A stretch of 64,000 bases of DNA from an uncultured Muribaculaceae bacterium (GTDB lineage: Bacteria > Bacteroidota > Bacteroidia > Bacteroidales > Muribaculaceae). The notes beneath the pieces are model-generated. The model was not told where the DNA came from and made no database searches. It worked only from the letters and a program-made list of their open reading frames with translations. Position numbers and translations under genes: made by a program. Position 1 is the stretch's first letter. The number at the start of each line of letters is the position of its first letter. Below, piece after piece: positions 26,277 to 33,595 of this stretch. The stretch spans positions 1 to 64,000 of the forward strand of contig CAJTPK010000003.1 in NCBI GenBank assembly GCA_910578075.1. The letters are read 5' to 3'.

Positions 26277-26777
26277 ATGACACTTTTAAAATCAGATAAA
26301 CTTAGAAAAGGACACATGCCACTATATCAATATTTTATTAGATGGTATCAGTCTCCCGGATCTTTGGGCCTATTAAAATTTATCAACAAAGCCTGTTGTA
26401 AGTTCGTATCGTTTTTTTATAATGTGGAGATTTCTCCAACTACAAAGATCGGACCAGGACTTTACATTGGTCATCCATATGGGATAACAATCAATCCAAA
26501 ATCTTCCTTAGGAAAGAATTGCAATATTTATAAGGGGGGCACAATCGGACAAGAGAACAGAGGGAGAAGAAAGGGAGCACCCGTAATTGGAGATTGTGTA
26601 TGGATAGGTGTAAACTCGACAATCGTCGGTAAAATTACAATAGGCGATGATGTGCTGATCGCTCCGAATTCATATGTAAATTGTGATGTGCCTTCGCATT
26701 CTGTGGTTTTCGGCAATCCATGTCAGATAAAAGGAAAGGAGAATGCCACAGAGGGATATATAAACAACCTAATCTGA
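26277..26777 (+). CDS. Left-handed beta-helix acetyltransferase (serine acetyltransferase family)
   Basis: 166 residues. Hexapeptide repeats run from about residue 60 (IGPGLYIGHPYGITINP, GKNCNIYKGGTIGQ, IGDCVWIGVNSTIVGKITIGDDVLIAPNS), ending PSHSVVFGNPCQIKG. In this context it is more likely an O-acetyltransferase of a capsule sugar than a cysteine biosynthesis enzyme. It is the last gene of the capsule operon and is followed by a terminator. Confidence 0.88.
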   Translation: MTLLKSDKLRKGHMPLYQYFIRWYQSPGSLGLLKFINKACCKFVSFFYNVEISPTTKIGPGLYIGHPYGITINPKSSLGKNCNIYKGGTIGQENRGRRKGAPVIGDCVWIGVNSTIVGKITIGDDVLIAPNSYVNCDVPSHSVVFGNPCQIKGKENATEGYINNLI

Positions 26778-26833
26778 AATCATAGAAGCTCCACCCCTAA
26801 GACTGGTTTAATCAAAACTTGATATTTTATTCA

Positions 26834-26862
26834 AAAGATTCCGCTGGAAGCGGAATCTTTTT
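26834..26862 (+). terminator. Terminator closing the capsule operon (cassette copy A)
   Basis: AAAGATTCCGC, four-base loop, GCGGAATCTTT followed by TT. The same hairpin and the 30 bp after it recur at 29469 and 31283. Confidence 0.88.
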
Positions 26863-26890
26863 GTTTTATGAGAATTATTCGTTAGATTTG
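26860..26890 (+). promoter_or_regulatory. Promoter of the nuclease-PIN gene (cassette copy A)
   Basis: TTTG at 26860-26863, 19 bases, TAGATTTG at 26883-26890: a perfect Bacteroidota promoter that shares bases with the tail of the terminator hairpin. Leader to the ATG at 26968 would be about 70 nt. Confidence 0.78.
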
Positions 26891-26967
26891 CGGTATGAAA
26901 TCACAAGGTGTAATTGCGGGAGATGCCATATACAAAGTAGATTGAAATAAGGTATTAGGATGTAATT

Positions 26968-29286
26968 ATGAATGCTCAGAATTATTGCAATATTATACAG
27001 ACGCTTGATGAAGCCCAGTTCAGGGAACTGGCACGCATGTTGCTGATGGAGAAGGAACGTACCGACGATGTGCGTATCACTGATGGTCCATGGGACGGTG
27101 GATGTGATCTGACAATATATCGCGGAGGCAGACTGCTGAAGAAGACAATCCAGGCTACTGTGCAGAAAAAGGATATTGATGCCAAGTTCCTGGAAGATCT
27201 CGACAAGGCTGAGAAGAATGTGCGCGACAAGGGTTTTATGACAGGTTTCTATTTCTTCATAAGTCAGCCGGTGTCGCAGGGGAAGCAGAATGAATGGGAT
27301 TCACAGGCTGATGCGAAGAATATAGAGTTGACGGTATATGATGCAAAGGCATTGGCCGAGGCGAGCTTGCGTAGTCAGTCAATGTCTGATTTTCTTAGGG
27401 AGGTGTATACCGGTGAGAAGACGAAACCTTCGCTCGATGAATATATAAGGGATAAGAATCTGTATGATATCCTTGCTCTTGGCAGGGATGCCAATGATAT
27501 TAAATTGGGATTCCTGAAGTCTTTCTCGATGGTTTATCTTTTTGACAATCCCGGTTCCACGATTAAGGATATAAAGGAATATGTGGATTCAAAGTACCAT
27601 GAGGAGGTGTCGGAATTGCAACTCAAGAGGGCGTTGCGCGATTGCGCTTGTGGAGAAGAACCTTCATTGACTGTTGAAGCTGGGAAATATGATCTCACTG
27701 ACAGGGCGCGTGTGGAATTTGAGAACGTGCGTAACCAGTCTTGCATTGAGGAGAAGGAGGCAAGGGATGGATTGGAAGAGATATTGAAAGATGCCGGACT
27801 TGAAACGGAGACTGACAGATTGTTCGGTCTGCTCGGAGATTGGTTCCGGAGCCAATACGTCCGTGAAATTGACAGGATGGAGCGGGGGAGTCATGGCAAT
27901 ATAGGAAAGTCTGTGGAGAATAGGTTAAAGACTTTTCTGTTATCACTGACGCACGATGACAGGGTGGCGAATTCTTTGACCGACAATATATGTGAATTCC
28001 TGACAAAGAATCATTATTTCAATAAGTTGGGTCGTTCCCATCTGTTTCACACTTTGTTGTCAAAAGGAGCTATTGACAGTTATCTGGATGTTTTCAATAA
28101 AACGGTGTTTCTTGATACGCAGGTGTTGCTTCAACTTGTGTGCGTGACGTTCGCTCCCGATTTGGAATATAGGGATTTCTCATATAATGCGTTGCGGGAA
28201 CTCTGGAGACAGAAGGGTAGGATGAAGAATCGTCTTCGTGTATGTAGCACTACAGATTATCTTGATGAGGTGGCCAATCATCTTGCTGATGCAAGAAGGC
28301 TACGCCTGTTTATCGATGGGGATGATTTCGGGTTGATGGGCGGTTCACGGAATGTTTTTGTAAATTTCTTTATTTATCTGCGTGATTACGCTCCTGGTTT
28401 CGGATATGATAGTTTTGATGAGTTCCTGGAGGAACTGTTGGGAACCGGTTACAGCAACGATATGCGGGATAAGGAGTTCATCTCGTTCGCCAACAGGAAA
28501 ATCTATGAGAATCTGGATGGTGTCGGTATAGAATTGAAGGCACCTTTGATGTTTGCGCATCAGGTGTTTCAAAATGAGATGTCTCGTTATGAGAAGGTTC
28601 TGTATTTTCTTAAGGCGGAAAGTAAAACCAAGCATTCCAAGCGCACTGATCTCAATATGATGCTTATGCTTGATTCGGAAGATGTTCAGAACAGAGTAGT
28701 GGGTGATAAGATTGTGACTGATGCCCCGTTTCTTGTGACATGGGATAACACTTTTGCAAAATGTCTGGAAAAATATTCCGAGAAAAGAGAACTTTCAAGA
28801 ATCAAGGGGAACTGGTATGTGTATTCACCATCGATGATGGCTGACAGGCTATCGCTCGCAACGCTCGAACTTGATCCGGAGTCGGTGAATTATGATGTAA
28901 TACGCCATGCCGAGGGTTTCTATTATAACGGTCAGTCGTTTCTTGATCTGCTTGTGAAGCTGGTGAATCCTGAGAATAATACACGGTTTGTCAGAAAAAT
29001 GCTCGATATGAAGAAGGAGCAGCTTGCCGTGAGACCAGCAGAGGAGGAAAAGGAGCTTCGGAATGAGAACAAGACGGAGATTGACAAAGTTTTGGCTGAA
29101 ATATACAGGTATTATTCTGTCAACAAAAAATATAATCTTGATAACATAGCGGCACTGATAGAGGGTGATGATACTTTCAATCCATTTGCTGATATAATAG
29201 ATTATGGCTGTGAGGAGTTTTTGAAGACGCAGAAAATCTCTCCGGATATATTTGAAAGGATAAATCAATTGATAGAGAAATCTTAA
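26968..29286 (+). CDS. Large candidate defence nuclease: PD-(D/E)XK-like plus PIN-like domains
   Basis: 772 residues, soluble. The N-terminal 130 residues look like a restriction-endonuclease fold: WDGGCDLTI (Asp47) followed by a strand KTIQATVQKK (Q66-x-K68). Near residue 378 a PIN-like strand appears, TVFLDTQVLLQLV (Asp383), with Glu434 in DYLDEVANHL and a late acidic site in FLVTWDNTF, the PIN order D...E...D. The region between is helical. It stands alone after the capsule locus with its own promoter. A nucleic-acid-degrading defence or abortive-infection role is inference from domain pairing and context. Confidence 0.7.
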   Translation: MNAQNYCNIIQTLDEAQFRELARMLLMEKERTDDVRITDGPWDGGCDLTIYRGGRLLKKTIQATVQKKDIDAKFLEDLDKAEKNVRDKGFMTGFYFFISQPVSQGKQNEWDSQADAKNIELTVYDAKALAEASLRSQSMSDFLREVYTGEKTKPSLDEYIRDKNLYDILALGRDANDIKLGFLKSFSMVYLFDNPGSTIKDIKEYVDSKYHEEVSELQLKRALRDCACGEEPSLTVEAGKYDLTDRARVEFENVRNQSCIEEKEARDGLEEILKDAGLETETDRLFGLLGDWFRSQYVREIDRMERGSHGNIGKSVENRLKTFLLSLTHDDRVANSLTDNICEFLTKNHYFNKLGRSHLFHTLLSKGAIDSYLDVFNKTVFLDTQVLLQLVCVTFAPDLEYRDFSYNALRELWRQKGRMKNRLRVCSTTDYLDEVANHLADARRLRLFIDGDDFGLMGGSRNVFVNFFIYLRDYAPGFGYDSFDEFLEELLGTGYSNDMRDKEFISFANRKIYENLDGVGIELKAPLMFAHQVFQNEMSRYEKVLYFLKAESKTKHSKRTDLNMMLMLDSEDVQNRVVGDKIVTDAPFLVTWDNTFAKCLEKYSEKRELSRIKGNWYVYSPSMMADRLSLATLELDPESVNYDVIRHAEGFYYNGQSFLDLLVKLVNPENNTRFVRKMLDMKKEQLAVRPAEEEKELRNENKTEIDKVLAEIYRYYSVNKKYNLDNIAALIEGDDTFNPFADIIDYGCEEFLKTQKISPDIFERINQLIEKS

Positions 29287-29337
29287 TTGTGCGACTTCTT
29301 CGAAGCCGTTGGTCGGGGCTGCGGGGACACCGCACCA

Positions 29338-29522
29338 TCGATGGATTTCGTTCCTCATCCATCTCGATACGGTGTTACAATCGATCCACCCTTTCAGGGT
29401 TCCTTCGCGATAACCAGTCTTGGGATGTTGTAGCCATTTAAGGTCAGATTTTAAGACAGACCCATTACAAAAGATTCCGCCGGCTGCGGAATCTTTTTGT
29501 TTTCTGAGAATTATTCGTTAGA
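29338..29522 (+). repeat. 185 bp direct repeat, copy B (terminator plus promoter remnant)
   Basis: Nearly identical to 31150-31334, with about seven differences by eye. It contains small hairpins (GATGGA/TCCATC, ACCCTttcAGGGT) and at 29469-29493 the AAAGATTCCGC hairpin with T-run. The trailing promoter is degenerate here (TAGAATTT instead of TAGATTTG). With the ~115 bp after it, it fills the 353 bp gap before the gene at 29640. Confidence 0.85.
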
Positions 29523-29639
29523 ATTTTTATATTTTACAACATGTTTATTTCCTGCTTTAGAGCATTTTTTGTAATTTTACGCGTATTTTAAGAAACCTTG
29601 TGCAGGAAATTTACGTTTTCAAGGGGAATTAGAGCCGTT

Positions 29640-30158
29640 ATGTGTTTGACAGAACAAGAAGCAAGAGAATATAAAGAGTATCTGGAGAATTTGGCTGCTA
29701 CCAAGTCTGACCAGATGTTTTCCAACGGGGGGAAGGATCATGCCGTTGTGCTTTATTCTGTACTGTTGAACCATGCAAATCTTTCAGCAAGATTCTTTTG
29801 TGAGTGTGCGGAGTCTGAAATATGGCAGAATCCAATTTTTAGAACGGCACTTGTCAATGCTTTGCGTAAGGCTGATTTCCAGGTCCAGATTCTTGTGAGG
29901 CAAAATAATAATCCGGATTTCGAATGGTTGCCTAAAGAGCTTAATGAGCGCGTAAAAGTCAAGATTATTACTGAGGAAAATCTTAATAAAATAAATAACC
30001 ATTTCTGCACAGATTCTTGTAATTTCTCTGTATTTGACCATGATATGTTCCGTTTTGAATATGATGTTGTCGGGTACAAAGCATATGGATCTTTCAATGG
30101 TCCGGATGCGGGAGAATCTATGGCTAAGCTTTTTGATGAATGTTTCAATGCTGCCTGA
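29640..30158 (+). CDS. Small PLD-like-fold protein, partner of a membrane protein
   Basis: 172 residues from ATG 29640, preceded by AAGGGGAA. Alternating strand/helix pattern (ARFFCECAESE, FQVQILVRQ, VKVKIITEE) and the end FDHDMFRFEYDVVGYKAYGSF...MAKLFDECF resemble half a phospholipase-D fold, but the HxK motif is absent, so it may be inactive or a sensor. It is followed after 3-6 bp by a membrane protein gene, and both lie between the 185 bp repeats. Function unknown. Confidence 0.65.
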   Translation: MCLTEQEAREYKEYLENLAATKSDQMFSNGGKDHAVVLYSVLLNHANLSARFFCECAESEIWQNPIFRTALVNALRKADFQVQILVRQNNNPDFEWLPKELNERVKVKIITEENLNKINNHFCTDSCNFSVFDHDMFRFEYDVVGYKAYGSFNGPDAGESMAKLFDECFNAA

Positions 30159-30164
30159 TAGGTG

Positions 30165-31127
30165 ATGGTGCTTGCTTGCGAGGTAGTGATATCTGATGTA
30201 GCCAGATTTGCAACTCTGTTTCAGCTTTGGGCGGGAGTCTGCGTCTTGTGTTTCTATGACAAGTTTCTGGATAAACTTGTGGCAGGGGAGAGCAGGGTGA
30301 AGACCCAGACACGACTTACTGATTTCAAGCAACGTCTACATGGTCTGATGTCGGATAAGCAGCATCGGGATTTCTCCAAGCTTATCGACAGTTCGCTCAA
30401 TAATTATAAGAACTGCATCATTCATCTGGGAAAGCTGTCGTTCTGCTTCTGTGTTGTCATATTGTTTCTGTCAGCTTTGGATGGTTATAGGTTCGCATGC
30501 CAACAAGTTCTGATAACTACAATCGGCTTTGTCGTTTATGCAGCGTTCATAATGTTCTACAGAAATGTGGAATGGGCATTTCGGATGTGGTCGTTTATTA
30601 TTCCGGCGATCGTTATGTTCATTGTGTTTTCTTTACCACTGGTATCAGATGATGCGGAAATGTTTTACGAACAGATTACAGAGCAAATTATGGCTGTAAT
30701 TCTACTTTCAGCTCTTCTTTGTGTTCCCGTTTTTGGAATGATCAGGTACTATTGGGAGAAGATTGTGTTTAAGGCACTTTCGCATAAGGTAGATGGTGTT
30801 GAAACTGAATTCCAGAATTACACCATGTGGAAAACACTTCCTTCCAAAGAAAATTTCAATAAGATAACCGATTCTGAAATAATAGCAGTCTTGACATCTG
30901 GCAAGACTGCGACTGAAAAGCAGGATAGTATAGACAGATATTTCTATGATCAGACTGAAAAATGCTTTAGCCTTCTAAGATTCAGGCATTATGTCGTGTT
31001 TTATTGCCGTAGCAGAAGGGAATACATAATACTGCATTCATCTGAAATTATCCTTTGGCTGGCGTTGATCTCAAGTGTGGCATTCTATATCTTCATGGAG
31101 ATAATGTGCTGGACACACTTATCTTAA
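30165..31127 (+). CDS. Multi-pass membrane protein, partner of the 29640 gene
   Basis: 320 residues from ATG 30165 (a GTG at 30162 is in frame). Hydrophobic segments near residues 10-28, 88-108, 112-132, 143-163, 175-197 and a C-terminal one at about 295-315 suggest a polytopic or re-entrant membrane protein with cytoplasmic loops (SRVKTQTRLTDFKQRLHGL, FYDQTEKCFSLLRFRHY). I do not recognise the family. Tight coupling to the PLD-like gene suggests a sensor/effector or toxin-type pair; this is inference. Confidence 0.65.
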   Translation: MVLACEVVISDVARFATLFQLWAGVCVLCFYDKFLDKLVAGESRVKTQTRLTDFKQRLHGLMSDKQHRDFSKLIDSSLNNYKNCIIHLGKLSFCFCVVILFLSALDGYRFACQQVLITTIGFVVYAAFIMFYRNVEWAFRMWSFIIPAIVMFIVFSLPLVSDDAEMFYEQITEQIMAVILLSALLCVPVFGMIRYYWEKIVFKALSHKVDGVETEFQNYTMWKTLPSKENFNKITDSEIIAVLTSGKTATEKQDSIDRYFYDQTEKCFSLLRFRHYVVFYCRSRREYIILHSSEIILWLALISSVAFYIFMEIMCWTHLS

Positions 31128-31149
31128 TATCGATGGTGACATCACATCT

Positions 31150-31334
31150 TCGATTGATTTCGTTCCTCATCCATCTCGATACGGTGTTACAATCGGTCCA
31201 CCCTTTCAGGGTTCCTTCGCGAAAAACAGTCTTAGGATGTTGTAGCCATTTAAGGTCAGATTTTAAGACAAACCCATTACGAAAGATTCCGCCGGCTGCG
31301 GAATCTTTTTGTTTTCTGAGAATTATTCGTTAGA
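31150..31334 (+). repeat. 185 bp direct repeat, copy C (terminator plus promoter)
   Basis: Second copy of the 29338-29522 repeat, immediately after the membrane protein gene. It includes the AAAGATTCCGC hairpin terminator at 31282-31309 and leads into an intact promoter (see 31308-31338). The following ~95 bp to the next gene are AT-rich without other features. Confidence 0.85.
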
Positions 31335-31338
31335 TTTG
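31308..31338 (+). promoter_or_regulatory. Promoter of the toxin-antitoxin-chaperone operon (cassette copy C)
   Basis: TTTG 31308-31311, 19 bases, TAGATTTG 31331-31338, identical in layout and almost in sequence to the promoter at 26860-26890. Confidence 0.75.
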
Positions 31339-31434
31339 ATAAAATTTATATATACGTAAAATATTTTGATGTAATATTTGTTATTATAATAAGATAATTT
31401 TATATTTACATAAAATTTGTTCAGCCTCACCTCA

Positions 31435-31998
31435 ATGAAGATTGTAACGATACAGGACGGTTGCCTTTATGCCGTGCATTATGATGAAGAAGAATTCGAT
31501 GAATATAACCGGATTTTTGAAGATCACGGAAGTCTGCCGTATGTGTTGGATTTCTTCAAGGCTAATTGGTTGCATATAGACCAATATTATGTAAATATAT
31601 TGGGATGGGGCCGGAATGAGACAGAGGCTTATGCGGCAAGAGTGGTTGAGGAAGCTTTGCAGCTTGAGGAGTATTTTGAAACTCTGATAGATAATACGGA
31701 AGATGGATTGACACCGGATCTGCATAGTCATTTTATTACATTGGAAGGATTTGAAAAGGAGAAGAATCCTGCTATGAAGAGCTATGGCCTTAAAAGACCT
31801 TCGATGTTGCGTGTATATGCTGTGGAGGTTGAGGACAAATGTCTTATAATCTTCTACAGCGGAATAAAGATAGGAGGGGCGTTAAGTAAATGCCCGATTC
31901 TTAGGGATAATGTTATAAAAAGGGCGTGGAGATTGGTGAATTATCTAAAGAGTGAGAATGTCGAGACTGTCGATGGTGTGAGAAAGCTCGCTCAATGA
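31435..31998 (+). CDS. Probable toxin of a three-gene TA-chaperone module
   Basis: 187 residues from ATG 31435. The C-terminal half has a compact RelE/HigB-like pattern: PSMLRVYAVEVEDKCLIIFYSG then IKIGGALSKCP and an ending helix. The N-terminal half (FDEYNRIFEDHGSLPYVLDF) is an added helical region. The neighbours, an Xre regulator and a SecB-like protein, match the toxin-antitoxin-chaperone layout, in which the toxin is the first or second gene. Toxicity is inferred. Confidence 0.65.
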   Translation: MKIVTIQDGCLYAVHYDEEEFDEYNRIFEDHGSLPYVLDFFKANWLHIDQYYVNILGWGRNETEAYAARVVEEALQLEEYFETLIDNTEDGLTPDLHSHFITLEGFEKEKNPAMKSYGLKRPSMLRVYAVEVEDKCLIIFYSGIKIGGALSKCPILRDNVIKRAWRLVNYLKSENVETVDGVRKLAQ

Positions 31999-32028
31999 GT
32001 TATTAATCTTTCTTTTATAAGAGGTTCT

Positions 32029-32448
32029 ATGATGTGGTTAGATAAAGAAAAACTTGGTAAGTTGGCTCAGCCGCTTGATGCAAAGGTTCGTGACAGAATG
32101 GAGCGGCGCCGTAGTGACCGATATTGGAAAGCAGCATCGGCTATTATCGCTGCCAAAGTGCTCCGTCAGTTGAAAAAACGCGGTATGACACGTATCCAAT
32201 TGGCTGAGAAGCTTGATGTGACACCTGCAAATATCACCCGTTATCTTAATGGGAGTACAAATTTCGAGTTGCGCACGCTTGTGGAGCTGGAGCGAACGCT
32301 CGATATTGAGATAATAAACCGGAATGTTATTCCTGTCAAAGATAGAGTGCCTGTGATTCTTGAGATAGAATATACTTCAAGTGAATCAGATTGGGCAGAG
32401 TCTCCATCTTCAGTAAGTGAACTAACAAATGAGTTGTGTTATGGCTAA
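32029..32448 (+). CDS. Xre-family HTH antitoxin
   Basis: 139 residues. A helix-turn-helix covers about residues 45-95: MTRIQLAEKLDVTPANITRY, LNG, then LRTLVELERTLDIEI. N-terminal Arg-rich stretch and an acidic, Ser-rich C-terminal tail (SSESDWAESPSSVSELTNE), which in TA-chaperone systems can be the chaperone-addiction segment. It overlaps the next gene by 8 bp. Confidence 0.82.
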   Translation: MMWLDKEKLGKLAQPLDAKVRDRMERRRSDRYWKAASAIIAAKVLRQLKKRGMTRIQLAEKLDVTPANITRYLNGSTNFELRTLVELERTLDIEIINRNVIPVKDRVPVILEIEYTSSESDWAESPSSVSELTNELCYG

Positions 32449-32878
32449 TGAAAAACTTAAGTCGGCAAAATTCCGTTTTGTCGGGTCTGCAATAAATCAG
32501 TTTGCTGTTTTCGAAGAGAATTATAAAGATAATTGTGAAATCAATGTGAAGTCGCAGGTTAAGTTTGAATACCTGGCCGCGGATCATGTTGTATGTTGTG
32601 AAAGCACGGCTACCGGAGTGGTTGAAGATCGGCCAATCGTGCGTGCCTCTATGTCTTTTAAATTCGAGCTGAGTGATGCTACGGTGAATGATTTGACAAA
32701 TGCAGATGAAGGGACGGTTGTGATTCCCCGTGAACTACTTTCGTATTTTGGGAATACAACTTATGGGGCACTTCGAGGAGCTGTGATTGCAAAGCTTGAG
32801 CCGACACGTGTACGCCTTTTGCTTCCTATGATAGATTTATCAAGAATGATAGAGAAATCAATGGTTGTGAATATATAA
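32441..32878 (+). CDS. SecB-like chaperone of the TA module
   Basis: 145 residues from ATG 32441, inside the end of the antitoxin gene. The pattern AINQFAVFEENYKDNCEINVK, a beta-rich middle and the end IPRELLSYFGNTTYGALRGA, then RLLLPMIDLSRMI follows SecB: substrate-binding strands then the ARG-containing helix and the lower-case P-x-hydrophobic end. In such triads the chaperone folds or protects the antitoxin. Identification is by pattern only. Confidence 0.7.
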   Translation: MANEKLKSAKFRFVGSAINQFAVFEENYKDNCEINVKSQVKFEYLAADHVVCCESTATGVVEDRPIVRASMSFKFELSDATVNDLTNADEGTVVIPRELLSYFGNTTYGALRGAVIAKLEPTRVRLLLPMIDLSRMIEKSMVVNI

Positions 32879-32907
32879 TGAAACTCATTAAGATGGGACT
32901 TAATGAA

Positions 32908-32937
32908 AAGAGGCGGGTCCTGGTGGATCCGCCTCTT
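32908..32937. terminator. Bidirectional terminator between convergent genes
   Basis: AAGAGGCGG (32908-32916) pairs with CCGCCTCTT (32929-32937), extended by GTCC/GGAT. On the minus strand it is followed by TTTTCATTA. It separates the TA module from the lipoprotein gene on the other strand. Confidence 0.75.
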
Positions 32938-32983
32938 GGTATGTGTGTTTTTCTGTATTTGTGTTTTATGGCTCTGAGGTTTT

Positions 32984-33472
32984 TCAGTTCTTTAAGGTCA
33001 GAGTGTAGTTGAGGGAGTCGTTGGCGGCTTTGGTGAGGTCGGAGTTGACCATCGTCAGACTCTTGTCGGGATTGATGATGAAGTATAATGTGGCGGTTGA
33101 GGCTGCTCCTAAGGATTCTTTTGCATCGGGCACGAGTCGCATGTAGCTGGTGGTCTCACCTTCTGCTGTGGAGGTCTCTATGCGGAAATCGCCTTCGGTG
33201 AGGGAGGTGACGCCGGTGCGGAGGTTCATCGCGCTGACAGTGTCGCTTAACAGTGCTGTTTCCACGAGCTGGAAATCTCCGTCTGTGTAGTTGTGGTCAT
33301 CGTCATAGTCGAGCTTGAGGGTGTACAGTATACCCTCTGCATCGGCTGCAGGCATTATGCCGGCATACAGTTCTTCCTTGTCGCCGAGACTGCCGTGGTT
33401 GCGGCCGCGGTTGTTGTCGCATGCTGTAAGTGCTAATGAAATCAAGGCTATGCCTACAAATATTTTTTTCAT
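32984..33472 (-). CDS. NlpE-like lipoprotein without the CxxC
   Basis: 162 residues. A signal peptide ends in the lipobox LALTAC (Cys18). The segment YAGIMPAADAEGILYTLKLD matches the NlpE N-terminal domain (usually P-C-x-x-C-x-G-I), but both cysteines are Ala here. NlpE senses envelope and copper stress in Enterobacteria; loss of the metal/disulfide Cys pair makes a copper role unlikely. The protein should be anchored in the envelope. Confidence 0.8.
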   Translation of the reverse strand: MKKIFVGIALISLALTACDNNRGRNHGSLGDKEELYAGIMPAADAEGILYTLKLDYDDDHNYTDGDFQLVETALLSDTVSAMNLRTGVTSLTEGDFRIETSTAEGETTSYMRLVPDAKESLGAASTATLYFIINPDKSLTMVNSDLTKAANDSLNYTLTLKN

Positions 33473-33497
33473 ATCTCAGTTATTTTATTTATCTTTG
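33466..33497 (+). promoter_or_regulatory. Candidate promoter for the thioredoxin-like lipoprotein
   Basis: TATCTTTG at 33490-33497 with TTTT 20 bases upstream (33466-33469). A second -7-like TAATTTTG lies at 33581-33588 but only a poorly spaced TTTG precedes it and it almost touches the ATG at 33596. Confidence 0.4.
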
Positions 33498-33595
33498 ATG
33501 AAAATGTATGGCACGGACGCAATTAGTGCTCCTGCATAGTAGTAACATCAGGAAGGGGGCGTTTGTTTGGTTCCTGTCTCTAATTTTGACAAATT

